Of a DNA stretch of 64,000 bases, positions 28,627 through 37,273 are shown piece after piece (within the stretch, counting starts at the first letter, position 1; every line of letters starts with the position of its first letter). The stretch is taken from assembly GCF_011761305.1 (NCBI RefSeq), contig NZ_JAAOZC010000001.1, positions 558,001 to 622,000 of the forward strand. Reading direction: 5' to 3'. Made by a program: the position numbers and the translations under genes. Under the pieces are notes generated by a model. The model was not told the origin of the DNA and searched no databases. It saw only the letters and a program-made list of their open reading frames with translations. The stretch is from Sphingomonas vulcanisoli. Its GTDB lineage: Bacteria; Pseudomonadota; Alphaproteobacteria; Sphingomonadales; Sphingomonadaceae.

Positions 28627-28982
28627 CTAGCAAACCTTAAATACTCGTACCGTTCATCCGCAGTATCAGACAAGCGAGCGAACACAAGGCACGCAGATCC
28701 TAAAACGCTTGTTGTTAACATTTGTTCACATAGGATTTGGTATTTTCACCTGGTAAACCATAAAAATTTGTTAACTATCGAAGTGATTGCGCGGATCGAG
28801 CTTGCTCACTCTTAATTCAAATCCGCTATTCCAATTTTCATCCGGCGGTTTTGGCTTGTTTCGGCGGTATTTGCTTTGCAGCTACAGCGAGGTTCTGGAA
28901 CCGACTGACCTGCTGGACTTGAACCTGGTGAGGGATCAAGATCATTAGCGACGTGATTTTGAGGGGTAGCTTGTTGAGGACG
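28627..28982. other. AT-rich gene-free region between PEP-CTERM gene and ampG
   Basis: This 356-bp divergent intergenic region is clearly richer in A/T than the rest of the window. It contains two GTTAAC palindromes (28714-28719 and 28770-28775) and TGGTAAACCA between them. These may bind a regulator of the PEP-CTERM gene. I see no gene, and no sigma54 promoter motif of the type linked to some PEP-CTERM loci. Confidence 0.5.
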
Positions 28983-30335
28983 GTGAAGGGGGAGCAAGGA
29001 CACAAGCGGCGCACCATCGCGATACTGGGTGAATTGCGCCGTCCCAAAATCGCGACGATGCTGGCGCTGGGCTTTTCCTCGGGCCTGCCGTTCATGCTGG
29101 TCGGCAATACATTCGGCTTCTGGCTGCGCGATGAGGGCATCGGCCTGACGACGATCGGCTTCCTGTCCTGGGTCGGGCTCGCTTATTCGCTCAAGGTCTT
29201 CTGGTCGCCGATCATCGATCGGACGGACGTGCCGCTGCTCGGGCGCCTCGGGCGCAGGCGCGGCTGGATGCTTTTGACGCAGCTGACCGTCGCCATCGGG
29301 CTGCTGGGCATGGCGGTGACCGGGCCGAAGGGCGGCTTGACCGCGGTTGCGGTGATGTCGCTGATCACCGCCTTCGCAGCGGCGAGCCAGGATGTCGTGA
29401 TCGATGCGTGGCGGATCGAGATTGCCGACAATGATGGCGAAATCGGACTGCTGACCTCCGCCTCCGCGCTTGGCTACCGTATCGCTTTGCTGATCACCGA
29501 TGCGCTGATCATATCGCTGGCCGGCCATCTCGGCTGGCCGATCTCCTATACTCTGATGGCGATCCTGATGGTCGTCGGCATCGGCGCCACGCTGTTCGCG
29601 GCGGAGCCGGAACGCGCCGACACGGTGCTAGAGGCCAAGGCGCCGCTCTGGACCGCGCGCGGGTTTGGCGATGCGATCGTCGGCCCGTTCATCGCTTTCT
29701 TCTCGAAATACAAGGCGTTGGCCGCGTTGATCCTCGCCGCCGTCGCTTTCTATCGGCTGCCCGATTTCATCATGGGGCCGATGTACAACCCTTATTATCA
29801 CGATCTCGGCATTTCCAAGGATATGGTCGGCGGGATGCGTAGCACGGTCGGTCTGATCGCGGCTGTGGTGGGCACCGCATTCGGCGGCGTCTCGTCGGTT
29901 CGCTTTGGCGTGATGCCGAGCTTGATTGCCGGGGCGGTGCTGCAGGGGCTCGGGACGGCGGCCTTCGCGCTGCTCGCGATCGATCATGGCCCGCTCACGT
30001 TCGGCGCGGTGATGGCGTTCGATAATCTGGCGCAAGGCTATGCCGGCGTCGTCCTGATCGCCTACATGTCGAGCCTGACGAGCCTCGGCTACACCGCCAC
30101 CCAATATGCCCTGCTGTCATCGACCTACGCGCTGCCGGGGAAATTCTTCAAAGGCTTCTCGGGCGCCGCGGTTGAAGGGCTGCAGCCTACGCACGGCCTG
30201 ATCGGCGCCTATTCCTTCGCCTTCATCGGTGCAGGGCTGATCGCGCTGCCGTCGCTGGTCCTGTTCCTGCTGCTCAAGCGCCTCAGCCCCGCAACCTCAG
30301 ATCCTCCCCGGCACGGGGAGGGGGACGGTGCGTAG
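28983..30335 (+). CDS. ampG: MFS permease AmpG (muropeptide uptake)
   Basis: The 450-residue, 12-to-14-helix protein begins ELRRPKIATMLALGFSSGLPF and has TFGFWLRDEG, matching AmpG, which imports anhydro-muropeptides for peptidoglycan recycling and beta-lactamase signalling. I choose GTG 28983 because GAGGAC lies just upstream; GTG 28953 is also possible. The last residues (SDPPRHGEGDGA) are encoded by a family B repeat that has replaced the natural 3' end. It is convergent with purB. Confidence 0.85.
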   Translation: MKGEQGHKRRTIAILGELRRPKIATMLALGFSSGLPFMLVGNTFGFWLRDEGIGLTTIGFLSWVGLAYSLKVFWSPIIDRTDVPLLGRLGRRRGWMLLTQLTVAIGLLGMAVTGPKGGLTAVAVMSLITAFAAASQDVVIDAWRIEIADNDGEIGLLTSASALGYRIALLITDALIISLAGHLGWPISYTLMAILMVVGIGATLFAAEPERADTVLEAKAPLWTARGFGDAIVGPFIAFFSKYKALAALILAAVAFYRLPDFIMGPMYNPYYHDLGISKDMVGGMRSTVGLIAAVVGTAFGGVSSVRFGVMPSLIAGAVLQGLGTAAFALLAIDHGPLTFGAVMAFDNLAQGYAGVVLIAYMSSLTSLGYTATQYALLSSTYALPGKFFKGFSGAAVEGLQPTHGLIGAYSFAFIGAGLIALPSLVLFLLLKRLSPATSDPPRHGEGDGA

Positions 30336-30425
30336 CACGATCAAGGGGCCGTCCACCGATACTGCGCTGGATTGTGAGCCCCCTCCGTCATCGCTGCGCG
30401 ATGCCACCTCCCGTGCCGGGGAGGA
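30301..30425. repeat. Inverted palindromic repeat pair, family B (copy 3), overlapping ampG 3' end
   Basis: ATCCTCCCCGGCACGGGGAG and the facing CTCCCGTGCCGGGGAGGAT are near-perfect inverted arms. The left arm codes for the end of AmpG and the right arm abuts the purB stop codon, so the element fills the whole gap between the convergent genes. Confidence 0.85.
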
Positions 30426-31733
30426 TCAGGACTGAAACACCCGATCGAAGATCGTATCGACCTGCTTGAAATGATAGCCGAGATCGAACAGCGCCTCGAG
30501 CTCCGCATCCGATAGCGTCAACTCATCGTCGCCCTTGAGCAGTTCGAGCAAAGACAATTCGCCGTCGCTCTCCCAAACCTGCATCGCATTGCGCTGGACC
30601 AGCCGGTACGAATCCTCGCGGCTGACCCCGGCCTGCGTCAGCGCCAGCAGCACGCGCTGCGAATGGACGAGGCCGCCCATGCGATCGAGGTTCTTCTGCA
30701 TCCGGGCCGGATAGACGACGAGCTTGTCCATCACACCCGTCAGCCGCGCGAGCGCGAAATCAAGCGTGATCGTCGCATCCGGCCCGATGTAGCGCTCCAC
30801 GGACGAATGACTGATGTCCCGCTCATGCCACAGCGCGACATTCTCCATTGCGGGGATGGTCGCGCTCCGCACCATGCGCGCGAGACCGGTGAGGTTCTCG
30901 GTCAGCACCGGATTGCGCTTGTGCGGCATCGCCGAGGAGCCTTTCTGCCCCGGCGAGAAATATTCCTCCGCTTCCAACACTTCGGTGCGCTGCAGGTGGC
31001 GCACCTCGATCGCCAGCCGCTCGATCGAGGAGGCGATCACGCCCAGCGTTGCGAAGAACATCGCGTGCCGATCGCGCGGGATCACCTGCGTCGAAACCGG
31101 CTCGATCGCGAGCCCGAGCTTCTCCGCGACGTGCGCCTCCACCCGCGGATCGATATTGGCGAAGGTGCCCACCGCGCCCGAAATCGCGCAGGTCGCGATA
31201 TCCTCACGCGCCGCCACCAGCCGCTTCCGCGCGCGGGCGAACTCGGCATAGGCCTCGGCCAGCTTGAGGCCGAAGGTGACGGGTTCGGCATGGATGCCGT
31301 GGCTGCGGCCGATCGTTGGGGTCAATTTATGTTGGAACGCGCGGCGTTTGAGCACCTCCAGCAGCGCATCGAGATCGGCGAGCAAGATGTCCGAGGCCCG
31401 CGCCAGCTGCACCGCGAGGCAGGTATCGAGCACATCGCTGCTGGTCATGCCCTGGTGCATGAACCGCGCCTCGTCGCCGACATTCTCGGCCACCCAGGTG
31501 AGGAAAGCGATCACATCATGCTTGGTCACCGCCTCGATCGCATCGATCCGCGCGACATCGATCACCGGCTTGGTTGCCCACCAGTCCCACAGTGCCTTGG
31601 CCGCACTCCGGGGCACCACGCCCAGCTCGGCGAGCGCGTCGGTGGCGTGCGCCTCGATCTCGAACCAGATCGCGAAGCGCGTCTCGGGCGCCCACAGCGA
31701 GACCATCTCGGGGCGGGAATAGCGGGGGATCAT
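30426..31733 (-). CDS. purB: Adenylosuccinate lyase
   Basis: The 435-residue enzyme has the superfamily signature GSSAMPHKRNP (mobile catalytic loop), the TSSDVLDTCL and GRSHGIHAEP motifs with catalytic His, and a C-terminal ASL domain. It catalyses two steps of purine synthesis: release of fumarate from SAICAR and from adenylosuccinate. The N-terminus MIPRYSRPEM is the expected start. purC, the preceding pathway step, lies 2.5 kb away. A family B repeat touches its stop. Confidence 0.96.
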   Translation of the reverse strand: MIPRYSRPEMVSLWAPETRFAIWFEIEAHATDALAELGVVPRSAAKALWDWWATKPVIDVARIDAIEAVTKHDVIAFLTWVAENVGDEARFMHQGMTSSDVLDTCLAVQLARASDILLADLDALLEVLKRRAFQHKLTPTIGRSHGIHAEPVTFGLKLAEAYAEFARARKRLVAAREDIATCAISGAVGTFANIDPRVEAHVAEKLGLAIEPVSTQVIPRDRHAMFFATLGVIASSIERLAIEVRHLQRTEVLEAEEYFSPGQKGSSAMPHKRNPVLTENLTGLARMVRSATIPAMENVALWHERDISHSSVERYIGPDATITLDFALARLTGVMDKLVVYPARMQKNLDRMGGLVHSQRVLLALTQAGVSREDSYRLVQRNAMQVWESDGELSLLELLKGDDELTLSDAELEALFDLGYHFKQVDTIFDRVFQS

Positions 31734-31878
31734 GGGCCGGGCCTTCGGACGGGAGGGAGTGCTGCCGCTAGCAGCGGTCCAGCGTTCGCCGCAAGCGCGC
31801 GATTCTGCGCCGCTTGGGCCTTGAGCGCCGCCTGTGGAGGCCGTAACGACCGCTGCTCAAGGGCAAGCGGGGCGCGGC

Positions 31879-32079
31879 GTGAACAATGAAGCGGAGCTCA
31901 TCGGGCGGATTGCGGCGCTGCGCCAGGAGCATCGCGATCTGGATGCCGCGATCGACGCGCTGACCTTCGCGCCGGCCTCCGATCAGCTCCAGATCGCGCG
32001 GCTGAAGAAACGCAAGCTCGCGCTGAAGGACGAGATCGCGCACCTCGAAGATCAGCTCATCCCCGACATCATCGCCTGA
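31879..32079 (+). CDS. DUF465 (YdcH-like) small helical protein
   Basis: The 66-residue product, from GTG 31879, is a helical hairpin: ELIGRIAALRQEHRDLDAAI, then a short turn and LQIARLKKRKLALKDEIAHLEDQ, the typical DUF465 plan with LKKRKLALKDEI highly conserved. The biochemical role of the family is not established. A longer start at 31834 is less likely because the added residues do not fit. It is convergent with hsp20, and a hairpin lies between them. Confidence 0.85.
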   Translation: MNNEAELIGRIAALRQEHRDLDAAIDALTFAPASDQLQIARLKKRKLALKDEIAHLEDQLIPDIIA

Positions 32080-32083
32080 TAGC

Positions 32084-32116
32084 AAAACGCCCCCACTCCG
32101 CGAGGAGCAGGGGCGT
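32084..32116 (-). terminator. Rho-independent terminator of hsp20
   Basis: On the minus strand GGGGCGT/ACGCCCC arms (32110-32116 and 32087-32093) with an inner CTCC/GGAG stem form a strong hairpin, followed by TTTT (32087-32084). Hsp20 ends at 32149, so the position fits its transcript. It also lies after the convergent DUF465 gene. Confidence 0.75.
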
Positions 32117-32148
32117 CCGCTCTCGCCGCGATGGGCGAGGAAGGCTGC

Positions 32149-32613
32149 TTAGGCGGCCTTGCGATCGTTGACCGCTTCGAGCGTCGGCTGCTGGCCGTCG
32201 ATCGCGATCGTGCGCGGTTTCTTGTGCTCGGGCACTTCGCGGACCAGCTCGATGTTGAGCAGACCGTCGGCATAGCCGGCGCCGGTCACGCGGATCGTGT
32301 CGGCGAGCTGGAAGCGGCGCTCGAACGCGCGCTTGCCGATCCCGCGGTGCAAAAACTCGCGACCGGGCTCACCTTCGCTGGGCTCGGCGCGGCCCGTGAC
32401 GATCAGAACATTGTCCTGCGCGGTCAGCTCCAGCTCGTCGCGGGTGAAACCGGCGGTGGCCATCGAGATGCGATAGGCGTCTTCGCCGACCTTCTCGATG
32501 TTGTAAGGCGGATAGCTGTCGCCTTCGCCGCGAGTAGCGAGATCGACGAGGCGGTTGATATTCTCGAAACCGATCGAGCTGCGGAGCAGTGGGGCAAAAT
32601 CGAACGTACGCAT
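32149..32613 (-). CDS. ibpA: Small heat-shock protein, Hsp20/IbpA family
   Basis: A 154-residue alpha-crystallin-domain chaperone that binds unfolding proteins under heat stress. It begins MRTFDFAPLLRSSIGFENI, has YPPYNIEK at the domain start, the conserved GIGKRAFERRFQLAD strand region, and GLLNIELVREVPE near the end. The ATG 32613 lies behind a GGAG in a structured leader and under an RpoH-type promoter, which fits heat-shock control. It is divergent from glutathione reductase. Confidence 0.93.
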   Translation of the reverse strand: MRTFDFAPLLRSSIGFENINRLVDLATRGEGDSYPPYNIEKVGEDAYRISMATAGFTRDELELTAQDNVLIVTGRAEPSEGEPGREFLHRGIGKRAFERRFQLADTIRVTGAGYADGLLNIELVREVPEHKKPRTIAIDGQQPTLEAVNDRKAA

Positions 32614-32706
32614 AAAGTCTCCAATCCTTCGTATAAGCGATTGAAACAGCCGGTGGCAGCGCCCCCGGTCGTGCCGCGCCCGCCCCATGAGGCGACGGGG
32701 TCGGCG
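32614..32706 (-). ncRNA. ROSE-like RNA thermometer in hsp20 leader
   Basis: The 5' leader, about 92 nt, ends in a hairpin (32622-32643): CAATCGCTTATACGAAGGATTG, in which UCGCUU pairs with AAGGA leaving a bulged G. This is the U(U/C)GCU anti-Shine-Dalgarno arrangement that defines ROSE elements of alphaproteobacterial hsp20 genes. A second GGAG is at 32619-32622, 5 bases from the start. Upstream GC-rich hairpins complete the leader. By family knowledge, heat would melt the hairpin and allow translation. Confidence 0.7.
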
Positions 32707-32712
32707 GCGTAG

Positions 32713-32740
32713 AGATAGGGCGGGCAAAACCGGCTTCAAG
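32713..32740 (-). promoter_or_regulatory. RpoH (sigma32)-type heat-shock promoter of hsp20
   Basis: On the minus strand CTTGAA (32740-32735), a 14-base spacer and CCCTATCT (32720-32713) match the heat-shock promoter consensus for RpoH (CTTGAA and CYTATNT). It is 100 bases upstream of the hsp20 start, leaving room for the ROSE-like leader. Confidence 0.75.
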
Positions 32741-32839
32741 ATACCTTGCGGAGCGACCGCATCGATCCGACGTTAGGGGTCGACGCCGCTCGGCCTGCAA
32801 GGATAGGGCGGGGCGGTAATCAAGACAGGATGTGCACGC

Positions 32840-34189
32840 ATGGCCCAATATGACGTCGACCTTTTCGTGATCGGCGCCGGATCGGGCGGGACGCGCGCCA
32901 GCCGGATTGCGGCGGCGCACGGCGCGAAGGTGGCGGTGGCGGAGGAATATCGCGTCGGCGGCACGTGCGTGATCCGCGGCTGTGTGCCAAAGAAGCTGCT
33001 CGTCTACGGGGCGCACTTCGCCGAGGATCTCGCCGATGCGCGCCGCTTCGGCTGGAACGTACCCGATTGCGATTTCGAATGGACCACGTTGCGCGACAAT
33101 GTGCTGAACGAGGTCAAGCGGCTCGAGGGCGTCTATGGCGAGACTTTGGTCAACAATAAGGTCGAGGTGATCCGCGAGCGCGCGGAGATCACCGGGCCGC
33201 ACGGCATCCGGCTGGCGAGCGGGCGCGAGCTAACTGCCAAATATATTCTCGTTGCCACCGGCGCGACGCCGGATATTCCGACATGCCCCGGCCACCAATA
33301 TGGAATCACCTCCAACGAGGCGTTCGATCTCGACGCCGTGCCCAGGCGCATCGTGATCGCCGGCGCGGGTTATATCGCCAACGAATTCGCCGGCATCTTC
33401 CACCAGTTCGGTAGCCATGTGACGATGGTCAACCGCACCGACGTGATCCTGCGCGGCTATGACGAACAGATCCGCGATCGCTTGATCCAGATCGCAACAA
33501 CGAAGGGCATTACCTTCAAATTCCACGCGGCTTTCGAGAAAGTGGTGAAGCAGGAGGATGGCTCCTTGCTCGTGCATGTCACCGGCGATCATGAGCCGAT
33601 CGCGTGTGATGTGCTGATGTTTGCGACCGGCCGCCGGCCCTTGACCGATGGCCTTGGTCTCGAGAGCGCGGGCATCACGCTGGATGAGAGAGGCGCGATC
33701 CCGGTCGATGAGGATAGCAAAACCAGCTGCGATAGCATCTATGCGGTCGGCGATGTCACCAACCGCGTCCAGCTCACCCCGGTCGCGATCCGCGAAGGCC
33801 AAGCCTTTGCCGATACCGTTTTCGGCAACAAGCCGCACCGCGTCGATTACGATTGCATTCCAAGCGCGGTCTTCAGCCATCCGCCGATCGGAGCGGTCGG
33901 CCTGACCGAAGCGCAGGGACGGAATAAATATGGCTCGGTAAAGACTTATACGTCAGACTTCAGGCCGATGAAGAATGTGCTGGCCGGTCGCAACGAGCGC
34001 TCGCTCTATAAATTGGTCGTCCATGCCGAGACCGATGTGGTGCTGGGCATTCATATGATCGGCCCTGACGCGCCGGAAATTCTTCAGGCGGCGGCGATCG
34101 CCGTGAAGGCCGGGCTGACCAAGGCGCAGTTCGATGAGACGGTGGCCTTGCACCCTAGCATGGCCGAAGAACTGGTGCTGATGCGGTAG
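32840..34189 (+). CDS. gor: Glutathione-disulfide reductase
   Basis: The 449-residue flavoenzyme has the FAD motif VIGAGSGGTRASR, the redox pair in GGTCVIRGCVPKK (Cys about residues 43 and 48), an NADPH motif IAGAGYIANEFAG and the C-terminal HPSMAEELV with the active-site His. It reduces GSSG to GSH with NADPH in the cytoplasm. ATG 32840 follows an AGGATG-like site. It is divergent from hsp20, so two stress functions share the intergenic region. Confidence 0.93.
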   Translation: MAQYDVDLFVIGAGSGGTRASRIAAAHGAKVAVAEEYRVGGTCVIRGCVPKKLLVYGAHFAEDLADARRFGWNVPDCDFEWTTLRDNVLNEVKRLEGVYGETLVNNKVEVIRERAEITGPHGIRLASGRELTAKYILVATGATPDIPTCPGHQYGITSNEAFDLDAVPRRIVIAGAGYIANEFAGIFHQFGSHVTMVNRTDVILRGYDEQIRDRLIQIATTKGITFKFHAAFEKVVKQEDGSLLVHVTGDHEPIACDVLMFATGRRPLTDGLGLESAGITLDERGAIPVDEDSKTSCDSIYAVGDVTNRVQLTPVAIREGQAFADTVFGNKPHRVDYDCIPSAVFSHPPIGAVGLTEAQGRNKYGSVKTYTSDFRPMKNVLAGRNERSLYKLVVHAETDVVLGIHMIGPDAPEILQAAAIAVKAGLTKAQFDETVALHPSMAEELVLMR

Positions 34190-34212
34190 TAGGCCCCACC
34201 GCTGGAAGAGGC

Positions 34213-34989
34213 TTACTTCCCCCGGTTCTTCCGATGCTCGGCCATGTCGAGAACGGTATTCTCGCCCTCGGGCAACAGGCCCAGCCGCCGCGCGATTTCC
34301 TGATAGGCTTCGACCTCGCCGCCGAGATCCTGGCGGAAGCGATCCTTGTCGAGCTTTTCGTTGGTGGTCATGTCCCACAGGCGGCAGCCGTCGGGGCTGA
34401 TCTCGTCGGCCAGGATGATGCGGCTGTAATCATTGTCGTAAACGCGGCCGAATTCGAGCTTGAAGTCCACGAGCCGCACGTTGACCCCCGCAAACAGCCC
34501 GCTCATGAAATCGTTCACGCGGATCGCCATATCGGCGATGTCGTGCATCTCCTCTTGGCTGGCCCAGCCGAAGCAGGCGATATGCTCCTCGCTCACCAGT
34601 GGATCGCCGAGCGCATCGTCCTTGTAATAATATTCTATGATCGTGCGCGGAAGCTGCAGACCTTCCTCAAGCCCCAGCCGCTTGGCGAGGCTGCCCGCCG
34701 CGACGTTGCGGATCACGACCTCGATAGGCACGATCTCAACCTGGCGGATCAGCTGCTCGCGCATGTTGAGGCGGCGGATGAAATGGGTCGGCACGCCGAT
34801 ATTGCCGAGCAGGGTGAAGACATGCTCGCTGATGCGATTGTTGAGCACGCCCTTGCCGCTGATCGTGCCCTTCTTCTGGGCGTTGAACGCGGTGGCGTCG
34901 TCCTTGAAATATTGGATCAACGTGCCCGGTTCGGGGCCCTCATAGAGAATCTTGGCTTTGCCTTCGTAGATCTGGCGGCGGCGGGTCAT
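34213..34989 (-). CDS. purC: SAICAR synthetase (phosphoribosylaminoimidazole-succinocarboxamide synthase)
   Basis: A 258-residue enzyme with [12 protein letters not shown] at the start, [12 protein letters not shown] and DFKLEFGR(V)YD, all PurC signatures. It joins aspartate to CAIR in purine synthesis, one step before PurB. The start ATG 34989 follows CCGGAG. Upstream on the same strand is a promoter and a terminator-like hairpin (35026-35070) that suggest attenuation. It lies downstream of icd but is separated from it by a terminator. Confidence 0.96.
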   Translation of the reverse strand: MTRRRQIYEGKAKILYEGPEPGTLIQYFKDDATAFNAQKKGTISGKGVLNNRISEHVFTLLGNIGVPTHFIRRLNMREQLIRQVEIVPIEVVIRNVAAGSLAKRLGLEEGLQLPRTIIEYYYKDDALGDPLVSEEHIACFGWASQEEMHDIADMAIRVNDFMSGLFAGVNVRLVDFKLEFGRVYDNDYSRIILADEISPDGCRLWDMTTNEKLDKDRFRQDLGGEVEAYQEIARRLGLLPEGENTVLDMAEHRKNRGK

Positions 34990-35025
34990 CGCGCTCTCCG
35001 GACGTGGCCCGATCGGGCCGAAAGA

Positions 35026-35070
35026 GAAAAACCCCGGCGCGCTGGGCCAAACCGGCGGCGCGTTCGGGGT
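35026..35070 (-). promoter_or_regulatory. Terminator-like hairpin in the purC leader (candidate attenuator)
   Basis: On the minus strand ACCCCG and GCGCG arms (35070-35051) pair with CGCGC and CGGGGT (35042-35031) and are followed directly by TTTTT (35030-35026), a classic intrinsic terminator. It ends only 36 bases before the purC start. The predicted transcription start from the promoter at 35082-35110 lies about 5 bases before it. A self-complementary GGCCCGATCGGGCC follows before the ribosome binding site. It could alternatively be a second icd terminator. Confidence 0.6.
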
Positions 35071-35081
35071 GTGTTGCCGGG

Positions 35082-35110
35082 CCTATACGGGATCGCCGGC
35101 CCATCCGCAA
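35082..35110 (-). promoter_or_regulatory. Candidate sigma70 promoter of purC
   Basis: Minus-strand TTGCGG (35110-35105), a 17-base spacer and TATAGG (35087-35082) form a plausible housekeeping promoter directly after the icd terminator, pointing at purC. Confidence 0.5.
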
Positions 35111-35113
35111 CGG

Positions 35114-35145
35114 AAAGGCCCGCCGCCCTTTGGAGGCGGGCCTTT
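35114..35145 (-). terminator. Rho-independent terminator of icd
   Basis: AAAGGCCCGCC and GGCGGGCCTTT form an 11-bp perfect stem with a 10-base loop, 20 bases after the icd stop on the minus strand. It has a short T-run within the stem end. The perfect symmetry would also let it work in the other direction. Confidence 0.75.
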
Positions 35146-35165
35146 CACATCGGGCCAAGCGGGAA

Positions 35166-36383
35166 TCAGGCCGCAGCCATCGCCTTTTCGAGATTCTGGA
35201 CGATCGCTTCGAAGAATTGTTCGGTGGTCATCCACGCCTGATCGGGGCCGATCAGGATGGCGAGATCCTTGGTCATCTTGCCCTCTTCCACGGTCTGGAT
35301 GCAGGCGCGCTCCAGCACCTCGGCGAACCTGGTGACCTCGGGCGTGTCATCGAACTTGCCGCGGAACTTGAGGCCGCCGGTCCAGGCGAAGATCGAGGCG
35401 ATCGGGTTGGTCGATGTCGCCTTGCCCTGCTGGAACTGGCGATAGTGGCGCGTCACCGTGCCGTGCGCGGCTTCGGCCTCGATCGTCTTGCCGTCGGGCG
35501 TCATCAGCACGGAGGTCATAAGGCCGAGGCTGCCAAAGCCCTGCGCCACCTGATCGGACTGAACGTCGCCATCATAATTTTTGCAGGCCCAGACGAACTT
35601 GCCGCTCCACTTGAGCGCCGAGGCAACCATGTCATCGATCAGGCGATGCTCATAGATGATGCCCGCAGCGGTGAACTTGTCCTTGAATTCCTTCTCATAA
35701 ACCTCGGCGAACAGATCCTTGAAGCGGCCGTCATAGGCCTTGAGGATCGTATTCTTGGTCGAGAGGTAGAGCGGCCAGCGGCGATCCAGCGCATAGTTCA
35801 TGCTGGCGCGCGCGAAATCGGCGATCGAATCGTCGAGATTGTACATGCCCATCGTCACGCCCGACGAAGGGAAGTCGAACACCTCCTTCTCGATCGTCTT
35901 GCCGTCGGTGCCGGTCCAGACCATCTTGAGCTTGCCGGGGCCGGGTACGAGGAAATCGGTGGCGCGATACTGATCGCCATAGGCATGACGGCCGACTACG
36001 ATAGGATCGGTCCAGCCCGGAATCAGTCGGGGCACATTCTTGATGACGATCGGCTCGCGGAAGATCGTGCCGCCCAAGATGTTGCGGATCGTGCCGTTCG
36101 GCGATTTCCACATGCTCTTGAGCTTGAATTCCTCGACGCGCTGTTCGTCGGGGGTGATCGTCGCGCATTTCACGCCGACGCCATATTGTTTGATCGCGTT
36201 GGCGCTGTCGATCGTGATCTGATCGTTGGTCTCGTCGCGCTTCTCGACCGAAAGGTCGTAATATTTCAGATCGATATCGAGGTAGGGGAGGATCAGGCGC
36301 TCGCGGATCCATTGCCAGATGATCCGCGTCATCTCGTCCCCGTCGAGCTCCACGACCGGGGTCTTCACCTTGATCTTCGCCAT
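35166..36383 (-). CDS. icd: NADP-dependent isocitrate dehydrogenase, homodimeric type
   Basis: The 405-residue enzyme starts [20 protein letters not shown] and has substrate motifs [29 protein letters not shown] and [11 protein letters not shown], the eukaryote-like (type II) IDH common in alphaproteobacteria. It converts isocitrate to 2-oxoglutarate with NADPH formation. I choose ATG 36383 (GGAAAG upstream) over an ATG five codons earlier. A terminator follows the stop. It stands alone between purC and psd. Confidence 0.96.
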   Translation of the reverse strand: MAKIKVKTPVVELDGDEMTRIIWQWIRERLILPYLDIDLKYYDLSVEKRDETNDQITIDSANAIKQYGVGVKCATITPDEQRVEEFKLKSMWKSPNGTIRNILGGTIFREPIVIKNVPRLIPGWTDPIVVGRHAYGDQYRATDFLVPGPGKLKMVWTGTDGKTIEKEVFDFPSSGVTMGMYNLDDSIADFARASMNYALDRRWPLYLSTKNTILKAYDGRFKDLFAEVYEKEFKDKFTAAGIIYEHRLIDDMVASALKWSGKFVWACKNYDGDVQSDQVAQGFGSLGLMTSVLMTPDGKTIEAEAAHGTVTRHYRQFQQGKATSTNPIASIFAWTGGLKFRGKFDDTPEVTRFAEVLERACIQTVEEGKMTKDLAILIGPDQAWMTTEQFFEAIVQNLEKAMAAA

Positions 36384-36504
36384 GCGTCTGCTTTCCAATG
36401 TGGGAGGTTTGGGCGCCTCCTAAGACGCAGGGGCGGGGGTTTCAACCGCGACGGTTGCGACAGCCGTGTTGATATAAGGGGACGCCTGCCCGTAGAGAGG
36501 AGCG

Positions 36505-37239
36505 ATGAGCTCCCTCGAAAAACGTCCGGAAACCACGCCAACCGTCGAATGGCGCTTCCCCTCGGTCCATCCCGAAGGGCGCAAGTTTGCGCTGATATCG
36601 GCAGGCATCACCTTGGTGATGTTCCTGTTCGTCTCGCACTTCCTCGGCTGGATCATGGTCGGCATCACCGCCTGGGTCGCCGCTTTCTTCCGTGATCCGA
36701 TCCGCGCGGTGCCGCAGGGGCAGGGGGTTATCGTGGCCCCCGCCGATGGGCTGATCACCTTGATCCAGCAGGTTTCGCCGCCGCGCGAACTGATGGGCGA
36801 GGATGGGCTCGGGCCGGAGCCGCTGATCCGCGTCTCGATCTTCATGAGCGTGTTCGACGTCCACATCAATCGATCGCCGATCGCGGGGGTAATCCGCCGC
36901 GTGGTCTATATTTCGGGCAAATTCGTCAACGCCAGCCTTGATAAGGCGAGCGAGGAGAATGAACGCCAGCACCTGCTGGTCGAGGGGCCGGACGGCACGA
37001 AGATCGGCTTCACCCAGATTGCGGGCCTCGTCGCGCGGCGGATCATGCCGTTCGTCAAGCCCGGCGATACGGTGGCGGCGGGGCAGCGCATCGGCCTGAT
37101 CCGCTTCGGCAGCCGCGTCGACGTCTATCTGCCCGCGGGCGCCGCGCCCAAGGTGGCCTTGGGTCAACGCTCGATCGCCGGCGAAACGGTGCTGGCGCGA
37201 TTGGGCGAGACCGAAGCCGCGCGGGCTGTGCCGCTCTGA
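36505..37239 (+). CDS. psd: Phosphatidylserine decarboxylase proenzyme
   Basis: A 244-residue type II-like Psd with one or two N-terminal membrane segments (about 25-60), the HINRSP substrate motif, and the self-cleavage site in [11 protein letters not shown] (Gly-Ser, where Ser becomes the pyruvoyl group). It forms phosphatidylethanolamine from phosphatidylserine at the inner membrane. It is followed by pssA, which makes its substrate, within about 35 bases, so the two form one operon. Confidence 0.94.
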   Translation: MSSLEKRPETTPTVEWRFPSVHPEGRKFALISAGITLVMFLFVSHFLGWIMVGITAWVAAFFRDPIRAVPQGQGVIVAPADGLITLIQQVSPPRELMGEDGLGPEPLIRVSIFMSVFDVHINRSPIAGVIRRVVYISGKFVNASLDKASEENERQHLLVEGPDGTKIGFTQIAGLVARRIMPFVKPGDTVAAGQRIGLIRFGSRVDVYLPAGAAPKVALGQRSIAGETVLARLGETEAARAVPL

Positions 37240-37273
37240 GGATCGCATCCTGCCCATAAACCGCCCCATCCGC

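Noticed and set aside
31834-31878. Longer N-terminus for the DUF465 protein
   Set aside because: The 15 extra residues have no counterpart in the family and GTG 31879 sits directly before the conserved helix.
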